64,000 nt of DNA from Nonlabens sp. YIK11 (GTDB lineage Bacteria > Bacteroidota > Bacteroidia > Flavobacteriales > Flavobacteriaceae): the NCBI RefSeq assembly GCF_001413925.1, contig NZ_LBMJ01000001.1:124001-188000 (forward strand), written 5' to 3'. This document shows positions 11,303 through 17,775 of this stretch, one piece after another; the stretch's first letter is position 1, and each line of letters begins with the position of its first letter. The position numbers and the translations under genes were made by a program. The notes under the pieces were generated by a model. That model saw only the letters and a list, made by a program, of their open reading frames with translations, was not told the origin of the DNA and made no database searches.

Positions 11303-11310
11303 CAAAGTTA
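11303..11310 (-). promoter_or_regulatory. possible -7 box (TAACTTTG) upstream of ilvD
   Basis: On the minus strand this reads TAACTTTG, an exact match to the Bacteroidota -7 consensus TAnnTTTG. It lies about 70 bases before the ilvD start and downstream of the attenuator hairpin. I find no TTTG box at the expected -33 distance. If used, it would give an ilvD transcript that escapes attenuation. Confidence 0.35.
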
Positions 11311-11455
11311 TTCAATGTGTTTTCTCTAGATATCTAGTGTCATACGGTTCAAGTTCGTTCAAACTAGGCAATGTTTAATTATATCATTGTTTTACAGGCA
11401 CTTAAACCATTTCCATGTATGATGTCCAATCATTTCATTTCAAACTATTTCGTAT

Positions 11456-11484
11456 AAAAAAACCTTCCGGAATGGGAAGGTTTT
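11456..11484 (-). terminator. ilv operon attenuator (terminator hairpin)
   Basis: On the minus strand AACCTTCC (11482-11475) pairs with GGAAGGTT (11468-11461) around a 6-base loop, followed by seven T residues. It lies between the Ile-rich leader peptide and ilvD. The segment GGAATGG just upstream (minus strand, within 11497-11510) can pair with CCATTCC, which spans the loop and part of the 5' arm of this hairpin. That gives an alternative antiterminator structure. This is the arrangement expected of ribosome-mediated attenuation. Confidence 0.8.
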
Positions 11485-11512
11485 ATATATAAAATAGCCA
11501 TTCCCAACCCGT

Positions 11513-11563
11513 TTAGGTTTGAATAATAATAGAAATGACGTTAATGCTACCGGATGGCTTCAT
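11513..11563 (-). CDS. ilv operon leader peptide (16 aa, isoleucine-rich)
   Basis: A minus-strand ATG at 11563 opens a 16-codon frame, MKPSGSINVISIIIQT, ending in TAA at 11513. Five of the last ten residues are Ile, three of them consecutive ATT codons, plus one Val. The stop is about 30 bases before the terminator hairpin. The composition and placement match leader peptides of ilv operons, where ribosome stalling on Ile codons allows antitermination. No strong Shine-Dalgarno is seen, which is normal for this phylum. Its promoter was not clearly found; TAATTTAG at 11617-11610 on the minus strand is a one-mismatch -7 candidate. Confidence 0.8.
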   Translation of the reverse strand: MKPSGSINVISIIIQT

Positions 11564-11916
11564 GTGGTAAATATGGATAAATTCCGTAAACTTTAAAAAA
11601 TTTCAGCACCTAAATTAACAACTTCATGATGTTGAGCTAGCCACTAAAACTTTGCACAGAATGAAAATCATTTCATCCATATGGCTCGAGGTTAATGTCC
11701 CTTTTCATATTCGCAAAAAAGTATTACAAAAAAAAATAGCTCGACGAACTACGTCGGAAAAGCCTTAAACATTAATGCGCTTAAACCGATAACCTTCATA
11801 ACGGTACCATTTTGGTAAACAATAGTTCACACATAGACAAAGTGTTTAGTAATCACGGTAAAAGGAAAACTAGCATTATCAGCTGTACGTACTTATAGGA
11901 CAACCAAAATAGTTAC
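11564..11916. other. intergenic region between ilv leader and S74 protein gene
   Basis: No gene is seen. It must contain the divergent promoters of the ilv operon and of the gene at 11917. A small hairpin, CGACG-AACTA-CGTCG (11742-11756), follows an A-rich tract. On the minus strand it would precede T residues, so it might be a weak terminator or only a structured spacer. Confidence 0.4.
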
Positions 11917-13146
11917 ATGAAAACAACAGTTACTCTTTTTACTCTTTTGATAATGTCCCTAGCCAAAGCACAAGTTGGAATAGGTACAAATGCTCCAAAT
12001 AGTGCTAGTTTACTTGATATCAATGCCGCTGGTGGCGATAAAGGAATCATGATTCCGCGAGTGAGTCTTACAGACTTGAATAGTCAAGCACCCATAGTAG
12101 GTGCCATTGAAGAAAGTCTGCTGGTGTACAACACCAATGAAAGCAACGAAAAAGGATTTTACTACTGGTCAGGTAACAGATGGGAGAAACTCACCACTCA
12201 AAACGATGTTCCTGCTACTACAGGCGCTAATAACGCTTGGTCTCTTAACGGTAATTCAGGTACAACGCCTGGTGGTGGCACCAACAACTATTTAGGAACA
12301 GCTGACGACAGAGATCTTTCCATTGCTACCAATACCGTAGAGCGCATTAGAGTGAAGGCAAACGGTAATGTGGGCATAGGTGCTGGCGCTACAAATCCAG
12401 GAAATGCCCTAGTCGTCAAGACCAATACGGAATTTGATGGCTTTTCTCTCGATTTTTTGAATTATGATTTGAACATGATCCAGTCAGGAAATACGTTCTT
12501 TATGCAAAACACGCAAGCGACAGGAACCATTAATCTAGCCTTTGGGAACAGCAGCCGTTTATCTTTTGATACCAATGCCATGCTTCCCGCTATTGACGCA
12601 CCCAACAATATCACGACAAACAACGGAACCTATGACCTAGGTAGGTTTGATCGACATTTTAGAAGAATGTACACCAAAGGCGTCCATTCCAACGACAACG
12701 ATAATAACGGTGGCTTGAGAATAAATATAGGCTCTAACGGTGGCTCAGTGGCAGATTATCACTTTACGAATCAAGCTCTTTTTGCGGTAGAAAACAATCG
12801 CAATCTAGGTCGGTCCGACAGACCTTGGAACATTTTATATTTCCGTAATGCATCACAGGTGAGCGACCGCAGAAAAAAAGAGAACATAGACAAGCTTGAT
12901 CATGGATTAGAAAAGGTCTTGGCTCTCAAAACATACAGCTACAGCTATAAAGATGATGCCGATAGCAAGGAACACTATGGTTTTATGGCGCAGGATCTAC
13001 AAGCAGATTTACCTAGCGTTGTGACAGAAGCTCCTGACGAGATGAAATCCCTTTCTGTCGACTACACCTCGATCATTCCCATCCTGGTAAATGCGATAAA
13101 AGAGCAACAGGCACAAATTGAAGAGCTCAAGGCTAGATTACCCTAA
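11917..13146 (+). CDS. secreted protein with C-terminal S74 (endosialidase-type) chaperone domain
   Basis: 409 residues. An N-terminal signal peptide (about residues 1-18, cleavage after LAKA) leads to QVGIGTNAPN, a stretch common at the start of flavobacterial surface proteins with S74 domains. The middle is rich in Gly, Asn and Thr and is probably beta-structured fibre. The last 94 residues are an intramolecular chaperone domain of the Peptidase_S74 type. It starts at SDRRKKENI (Ser316, with Lys321 as candidate catalytic Lys), includes HYGFMAQDLQ and VDYTSIIPILVNAIKEQ, and ends in a coiled coil. In phage tail fibres this domain folds the trimer and then cuts itself off; the same is inferred here. 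There are no phage genes nearby, so a trimeric surface fibre is more likely than a prophage remnant. Ligand unknown. Confidence 0.8.
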   Translation: MKTTVTLFTLLIMSLAKAQVGIGTNAPNSASLLDINAAGGDKGIMIPRVSLTDLNSQAPIVGAIEESLLVYNTNESNEKGFYYWSGNRWEKLTTQNDVPATTGANNAWSLNGNSGTTPGGGTNNYLGTADDRDLSIATNTVERIRVKANGNVGIGAGATNPGNALVVKTNTEFDGFSLDFLNYDLNMIQSGNTFFMQNTQATGTINLAFGNSSRLSFDTNAMLPAIDAPNNITTNNGTYDLGRFDRHFRRMYTKGVHSNDNDNNGGLRINIGSNGGSVADYHFTNQALFAVENNRNLGRSDRPWNILYFRNASQVSDRRKKENIDKLDHGLEKVLALKTYSYSYKDDADSKEHYGFMAQDLQADLPSVVTEAPDEMKSLSVDYTSIIPILVNAIKEQQAQIEELKARLP

Positions 13147-13203
13147 TTAATCGCTCATAAAAATTGAAATACCTGTAGTTATAAAATCTATAACACGATT
13201 ACG

Positions 13204-13230
13204 TTTGACCCATCATAATATGTATCTTTG
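13204..13230 (+). promoter_or_regulatory. metK promoter
   Basis: TATCTTTG at 13223-13230 is an exact TAnnTTTG -7 box. A TTTG at 13204-13207 could be the -33 element, although the 15-base spacing is a little short. The predicted start site near 13236-13238 falls directly before the riboswitch fold that begins at 13241. Confidence 0.7.
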
Positions 13231-13240
13231 ATTCTTGAAA

Positions 13241-13306
13241 GAGGATTGATTTGACTGATTGCAACCTCGTCTTATTTCAGTAAGACACAAATGCTAAACC
13301 AGAAGT
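13241..13306 (+). promoter_or_regulatory. SAM-II-like riboswitch upstream of metK
   Basis: The stem GAGG (13241-13244) with CCTC (13265-13268) encloses TTGATTTG...ATTGCAA, and the 3' part carries AAATGCTAAA (about 13289-13298). These are the conserved blocks of the SAM-II (SAM-alpha) aptamer as I recall it: TGATTT, TTGCA next to the closing stem, and GCTAAA. An extra perfect hairpin, GTCTTA-loop-TAAGAC (13269-13286), fills the connecting loop. A short pseudoknot CTG (13254-13258 region) with CAG (13300-13302 region) is possible but only 3 bp. SAM binding would be expected to lower MetK synthesis. Assigned by motif match, without a covariance-model search. Confidence 0.75.
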
Positions 13307-13370
13307 ATTTCCCGCACAGTCTACCTTCCTTTATATTTATTAATCAAACGTTAGAGAACTTATAGTGAGT

Positions 13371-13387
13371 TCGCTTTCGCGAAAGCG
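13371..13387. repeat. palindrome copy in the metK 5' leader
   Basis: Exact core at 13373-13386, ending about 11 bases before the metK ATG. As RNA it would form a stable hairpin next to the ribosome-binding region, between the riboswitch and the start codon. Confidence 0.95.
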
Positions 13388-13397
13388 TAATACTTAT

Positions 13398-14654
13398 ATG
13401 CCTTATTTATTTACATCAGAATCTGTGAGTGAAGGTCACCCAGATAAAGTTGCAGACCAGATTAGTGATGCGTTACTGGATCACTTTCTCGCTTTTGATC
13501 CTGAATCCAAAGTAGCATGTGAAACTCTAGTCACCACTGGACAAGTCGTACTTGCCGGCGAGGTGAAATCTGACACCTATCTGGATGTGCAGACCATCGC
13601 CCGTGAGATCATCAATGAAATAGGATATACTAAAGGTGAATACCAATTCTCTGGTGATTCCTGTGGCGTCATTTCTTTGATACATGAGCAGTCACAAGAC
13701 ATCAATCAAGGTGTCGATCGTGAGAGCAAAGAGGAACAAGGTGCCGGTGATCAAGGTATGATGTTCGGTTATGCGACTAACGAGACAGAGAATTACATGC
13801 CGCTGGCGTTGGACATCTCGCACAAAATCTTGATCGAGCTGGCAAAGCTACGTCGTGAAAATAAGGACATCACCTATTTAAGACCTGATGCAAAATCACA
13901 GGTCACCATTGAATACAGCGATGATAACGTCCCGCAACGCATTGACGCGATCGTGATTTCTACGCAGCACGATCCATTTGACGCAGATGATGATAAAATG
14001 CTTGCCAAGATCAAAAAAGATCTTGTAGAGATTCTTATTCCTAGAGTTCAGGAACAGCTTCCTGCCTATGCGCAAAAACTGTTTAATGACGATATTACTT
14101 ATCATATCAATCCAACCGGCAAATTTGTAATAGGTGGACCACATGGTGATACCGGACTCACCGGTCGCAAAATCATCGTGGATACCTATGGTGGTAAAGG
14201 AGCGCATGGTGGTGGTGCCTTCTCTGGTAAAGATCCATCAAAAGTAGATCGCAGTGCAGCCTATGCTGCGAGACACGTGGCCAAAAATCTTGTTGCGGCT
14301 GGACTTGCCACAGAGGTGTTAGTTCAGGTTTCATATGCGATAGGTGTGGTAGAACCTACTTCCATTCATGTTGACACTTTTGGAACTTCAACCGTTGATC
14401 TTACTGATGGTGAGATTTCTAAAAAAGTAGCCAGCATCTTTGACATGCGACCTGCTGCCATTGAATCCAGACTTAAGTTGCGCAACCCTATTTATAGGGA
14501 AACGGCCGCTTACGGTCACATGGGTCGTGAGACCAAAACGGTGACTAAGGTCTTTGAATCACCTTACAATGGGAAAATCACTAAAGAAGTAGAACTATTT
14601 ACCTGGGAAAAGCTGGACTTTACAGAGCAAGTGAAAAAAGCTTTTGGACTATAA
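13398..14654 (+). CDS. metK: S-adenosylmethionine synthetase
   Basis: Makes SAM from methionine and ATP. I place the start at the ATG at 13398 ([21 protein letters not shown]), which is the conserved MetK beginning. The open frame extends back to a GTG at 13365, but that extension is encoded by the palindrome and is not family sequence. The protein is then 418 residues. Motifs are GHPDK near the N-terminus, [12 protein letters not shown] for ATP binding and the [25 protein letters not shown] block in two parts near residues 250-280. It stands alone between a SAM-II-like riboswitch and a strong terminator. The control is probably by SAM itself. Confidence 0.96.
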   Translation: MPYLFTSESVSEGHPDKVADQISDALLDHFLAFDPESKVACETLVTTGQVVLAGEVKSDTYLDVQTIAREIINEIGYTKGEYQFSGDSCGVISLIHEQSQDINQGVDRESKEEQGAGDQGMMFGYATNETENYMPLALDISHKILIELAKLRRENKDITYLRPDAKSQVTIEYSDDNVPQRIDAIVISTQHDPFDADDDKMLAKIKKDLVEILIPRVQEQLPAYAQKLFNDDITYHINPTGKFVIGGPHGDTGLTGRKIIVDTYGGKGAHGGGAFSGKDPSKVDRSAAYAARHVAKNLVAAGLATEVLVQVSYAIGVVEPTSIHVDTFGTSTVDLTDGEISKKVASIFDMRPAAIESRLKLRNPIYRETAAYGHMGRETKTVTKVFESPYNGKITKEVELFTWEKLDFTEQVKKAFGL

Positions 14655-14670
14655 TTCTTCTAGGTTTCGT

Positions 14671-14706
14671 AAAAAACCCTAAGCGATAAACGCTTGGGGT
14701 TTTTTA
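14671..14706 (+). terminator. intrinsic terminator after metK
   Basis: An 11-bp stem, AACCCTAAGCG pairing with CGCTTGGGGTT (one G-T pair), has a small loop and a T6 run. An A run upstream makes it potentially active on the minus strand too, where it would end the arsenosugar-region transcript. Confidence 0.9.
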
Positions 14707-14729
14707 TTGATTCCAATTTGATCTTGAAA

Positions 14730-14900
14730 TTATGATTTGCGCATCTGTCGCATCGCAAACCACAAGGCCATTAAAAATAAAAAGAGATACCATATATAAC
14801 CACGATCTCTATCTCCAGTAGCCATAAGGAAAAGAACGTAGCCACTTCCCACACAACTAGTGTAGAATAAAATTTTCCAGAACCATTTGGGGATTTCCAT
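14730..14900 (-). CDS. small two-helix membrane protein (56 aa)
   Basis: A short frame starting ATG at 14900 and ending TAA at 14730, 56 codons. The product begins MEIPKWFWKILFYTSCVG and has two hydrophobic segments (about residues 8-26 and 35-49) separated by a short charged loop, TGDRDRG, with a basic tail RQMRKS. It starts 4 bases after the rhodanese gene stop and ends just before the metK terminator, so it looks like the last cistron of the long minus-strand gene set. I do not recognise a family. The tight spacing and clean two-helix pattern argue that it is real. Confidence 0.65.
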   Translation of the reverse strand: MEIPKWFWKILFYTSCVGSGYVLFLMATGDRDRGYIWYLFLFLMALWFAMRQMRKS

Positions 14901-14904
14901 AGTG

Positions 14905-15411
14905 TTAGTTCTTACCAGTTACCTTGTTTCCAGTCTTCAAATATTTTGCCCATGCCTTTGAATAGGTATGAACATCCTCAGTAGGTTTGCCCTGTTGGTC
15001 TACTACTTCATAACCAGCATCCTTCCAGGCAAAGATACTTCCGTAAAGGTTTTTGACATCGCTAAAACCAGCTTCCTGTAGTTTTTCACCATAATTCTCG
15101 CTGCGCACGCCTACGGTACAATAAACCACGATAGGCTTGTTTTTATTTGCCGTTTTTGCCAACCCTTTCCAATCCTTCAACGATTCACCAGCCCAGATGG
15201 CATTTGGCAAATGACTTACTTCAAATTCCTCAAGTTTTCGAGTATCCAGTATGATATAATCTTGATAGTTCATCTTGAGCTCTTGTACGCTTATGTAGGG
15301 AACGCTTTGGGTATTGTATTTCTTGAGCACGTCATCGATGGACTGCGCCTCGCCTACGGCCACACCCATAAAAAACATCACAGCTACCAGCATGTGTTTC
15401 TTGATCGTCAT
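14905..15411 (-). CDS. secreted rhodanese-like domain protein
   Basis: Start chosen at the ATG at 15411 (MTIKKHMLVAVMF), which gives a good signal peptide and sits one base after the upstream gene's stop; an upstream ATG at 15435 would overlap that gene. The mature part is a single rhodanese domain. VPYISVQELKMNY leads to the DTRKLEEFEVSHLPNA segment, and the active-site loop is YCTVGVRSE with its persulfide-forming Cys. Rhodaneses move sulfane sulphur, but secreted single-domain forms have diverse roles. Its position directly after the phosphoesterase and symporter genes suggests a role shared with the arsenosugar set. The substrate is unknown. Confidence 0.8.
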   Translation of the reverse strand: MTIKKHMLVAVMFFMGVAVGEAQSIDDVLKKYNTQSVPYISVQELKMNYQDYIILDTRKLEEFEVSHLPNAIWAGESLKDWKGLAKTANKNKPIVVYCTVGVRSENYGEKLQEAGFSDVKNLYGSIFAWKDAGYEVVDQQGKPTEDVHTYSKAWAKYLKTGNKVTGKN

Positions 15412-15412
15412 T

Positions 15413-16258
15413 TTAAAAGTGCTGTGTGGTTTCATTCAATACTATTTTTTTGCCCTGCAATTGCTTTTCAGCAGACGGAAGGATTTCCATATTGTCCCAA
15501 ATTCCTGTAGCAAGTGTAGCGGCATATTCCATAGGTAGCTCATTTTTTTGCATCTGTTGCATGGCCGTTTGATAATCATAAGAAAGCTGAACATGCTCAA
15601 ATTCAAAGCCATTGCTGTCGTCAATGATCATTGCCCAGGTCTGCGCAGAGCCATCATTTGCCGGCATACCTATCACTCCAGCGTTGAGCCATAACTTTTC
15701 CTGGTGATCATCTGCAAATGGCAAGCCACAATGACCCGCAATGATAACATCTGCTGTCAACCCATCAAAGCTTGTCTGTTTTTGTGTCCAGTCTGTGGAC
15801 TTGAAAACGAATTGGGATACGTGATCATAACTTCCATGAACCAACGCTATCTGTTTGCCCGAATAGGAAAATGTAATGTGGTCTGGCAAGGATTTAAAAT
15901 AGTGTTTTGAGCTGGTGTGAAGATTCGCTTTCGCGAAAGCGAACCATATCTCACTAAATCCATCGCATCTAGAACCTGTGGTAAAATCGCAACCGCAATC
16001 TTCCTGATCGTCGCGCAGTTGGATCTCTACATTACCTAAAATGCTATGAGCGCCCCATTTTTGAAATTGCTCCAAGGTTTCCTGTGGCTGCCCGCAGTAA
16101 CCTATGATGTCGCCGGTACAGATACAGTTTTCTGCCGTGATACCTTGACTTTGCGCCAGTTCCATCAAACTTTCCAGCGCTTGTAAATTGCTATACACGC
16201 CACCGAATAGTAGCATCTTGCCGGTCTTTTGACCTAAATCTATGATCTTCTTATCCAT
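15413..16258 (-). CDS. calcineurin-like metallophosphoesterase with altered first motif
   Basis: 281 residues. Motifs are CTGDIIGYC (GD motif), ILGNVE (GNH/GNVE motif), LVHGSYD and IAGHCGLPF, in the usual order. The first motif, normally DxHGN, is instead GGVYSNLQAL, so the Asp and His metal ligands are replaced by Gly and Tyr. A cysteine cluster (DDQEDCGCDF...RCDGF) follows the GNVE motif. I recall related proteins in other phyla with FGGxYSNLQAL and CGCxF, so this appears to be a family trait rather than a local mutation. A palindrome copy at 15927-15940 encodes FAFAKA in the middle. It overlaps the symporter gene by 19 bases, so the two are translationally coupled. The real substrate, perhaps a phosphodiester, is unknown. 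Confidence 0.75.
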   Translation of the reverse strand: MDKKIIDLGQKTGKMLLFGGVYSNLQALESLMELAQSQGITAENCICTGDIIGYCGQPQETLEQFQKWGAHSILGNVEIQLRDDQEDCGCDFTTGSRCDGFSEIWFAFAKANLHTSSKHYFKSLPDHITFSYSGKQIALVHGSYDHVSQFVFKSTDWTQKQTSFDGLTADVIIAGHCGLPFADDHQEKLWLNAGVIGMPANDGSAQTWAMIIDDSNGFEFEHVQLSYDYQTAMQQMQKNELPMEYAATLATGIWDNMEILPSAEKQLQGKKIVLNETTQHF

Positions 16259-17589
16259 GTGGGCAATAAGAATAAGATGAAACTAAGAAGAACTCCATAA
16301 ATGTTGATCCATAAAAGGGATGCATATTTTCCTGTTGTGTAGATGAGTGATTCTGGGAACCATTCAAAGACTAATAATAGTCCGAAAATAAGGCCGCAAA
16401 TTACGGACAAAAAATAACTGATCTGTGGCACTTTCATCTTCCATAAAAGAAAGACTGGTGTCAATCCTATTACCATGGTACCGCTTATGGTTGTAGCGCT
16501 CAGGATTTCGGCATCCAGAAAAACGGGAATAGTTCCCAACAGTGCTACTAAAACCATCATGAGTCGTCCAAAACTTACGGTAGAGCCCAATCCCAAATCT
16601 AGCGTTAACAGCTTAGAAAAACTGGAGAACGTGCTGTCCAGCGTACTCGCAGCACTGGTAATCATGATAAAATTGATGATGAGTAACAGAACGACTCCCA
16701 ACTTTTTAGCCACTTCAACAGCCGCTTGACCTTCCAATCCTGCTTGTTGTGCATAGACACCTACTAAACTAAAAAGAACAATACACAGACCGCCTAATAA
16801 AGCTGCCCACAAGAAACTTTTTCTTGTGATACGTGGACTGGTGATAAATCCGCGATCTGTCAATACTGGATCATGAAACGGATAACTGAAGCTTTGCAGT
16901 ACAGCCGCAAAAAATAAGTTTAATCCCATTTCCATGGACCAGGTACCGCTGGTCATCATTTCGCTTACATCAGCAGACGGCTCGGCAAAAATGACTCCGA
17001 GAATGATCATAAGTAGCACCGAAAAGAGTACCATCTGTATCACGTCCGTAAATATGGAACTACTCAAACCGCCTTTTAACGTATAGGCCAGCGTTAGCAT
17101 CGTAAAAACAATGATCGCTGCATAATAAGGTGTGCTACCCATATCACCGAAGTAGGTTCCAATCACCATCGTGTTGGACCAGACTTCATTAAACAACCTA
17201 AAACTGATCAAGATGGAAAACAAACCAACAGCTCTGCGCCCGTATTTATCAGTCAGGAAATGATGTATGCTGCTATAACCACCAACCGTACGCAACTGAT
17301 AAATAATAAGTCCAGCTACTGCAAAAGACAGATAATAACCTGCATAAGCCACACCGCCAACCAGACCAAATTCCAATCCAAGGTTAGCGGCATTGGTAAT
17401 ACTCTTTGCAAAAATCCAAGAGATAATTAAACTACCCGTCAACATCAACATATTGGGTTCCTTACCGCGATGTTGTGCCTTAAAAAAGGTCGCCACATCT
17501 TTGGCGTAAGGTGCCAATATGAAAAACACCACACTACTGCCTATAATTAGCAGCCATTGTAAGGTTGATGTTTGAGTGAGGAATTCCAA
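16240..17589 (-). CDS. sodium:solute symporter family transporter
   Basis: 449 residues with about 12-13 hydrophobic segments spread over the whole length, consistent with the SSS fold. Family-like stretches are SLIISWIFAKSITNAANLG in helix 2 and YTLKGGLSSSIFTDVIQ, close to the usual GG(LM)xAVxxTDxxQ motif. The start is TTG at 17589; an in-frame stop lies a few codons upstream and the next Met is far inside, so a non-ATG start is likely. It lies 186 bases after the SusD-like gene and overlaps the phosphoesterase gene. It probably imports across the inner membrane whatever the adjacent SusC/SusD pair brings into the periplasm. The solute cannot be read from sequence. Confidence 0.82.
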   Translation of the reverse strand: MEFLTQTSTLQWLLIIGSSVVFFILAPYAKDVATFFKAQHRGKEPNMLMLTGSLIISWIFAKSITNAANLGLEFGLVGGVAYAGYYLSFAVAGLIIYQLRTVGGYSSIHHFLTDKYGRRAVGLFSILISFRLFNEVWSNTMVIGTYFGDMGSTPYYAAIIVFTMLTLAYTLKGGLSSSIFTDVIQMVLFSVLLMIILGVIFAEPSADVSEMMTSGTWSMEMGLNLFFAAVLQSFSYPFHDPVLTDRGFITSPRITRKSFLWAALLGGLCIVLFSLVGVYAQQAGLEGQAAVEVAKKLGVVLLLIINFIMITSAASTLDSTFSSFSKLLTLDLGLGSTVSFGRLMMVLVALLGTIPVFLDAEILSATTISGTMVIGLTPVFLLWKMKVPQISYFLSVICGLIFGLLLVFEWFPESLIYTTGKYASLLWINIYGVLLSFILFLLPTWIRRS

Positions 17590-17775
17590 GTTAATTAGTT
17601 AGTAGTTAGTAGAATGTTAGTTCGAGCGGAGTCGAGAACAATTCGCGTGTTAAATCTTTAATTAATGTTCAGTCTAATCTTTGTAAAAGTTTATCCGTTC
17701 CTTCTGGACTGTCGCCCGAAGCGGCTTGCTTCCAATTTTTAAAATCTTCAATCAAAAAATTTGGGACGTTACATC

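Noticed and set aside
11917..13146. Prophage remnant because of the S74 domain
   Set aside because: No integrase, terminase, capsid or tail genes nearby and the protein has a bacterial signal peptide.
13365..13397. N-terminal extension of metK from a GTG
   Set aside because: The extra residues (SSLSRKRN) are just the palindrome read in frame; the conserved start is [17 protein letters not shown] at 13398.
15412..15435. Start of the rhodanese gene at 15435
   Set aside because: It would overlap the phosphoesterase gene and add MKPHSTFK ahead of the signal peptide; the ATG at 15411 is better.
17620..17639. GTTCGAGCGGAGTCGAGAAC in the SusD-symporter gap as a terminator
   Set aside because: Arms do not pair cleanly and no T run follows; possibly part of a dispersed element but unsupported by a second copy in this window.
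17669..17755. 28-codon minus-strand frame after the SusD gene (LIEDFKNWKQAASGDSPEG and so on)
   Set aside because: It reads like protein, but the only start is TTG and I cannot show that it is a gene rather than a remnant; kept as a note only.
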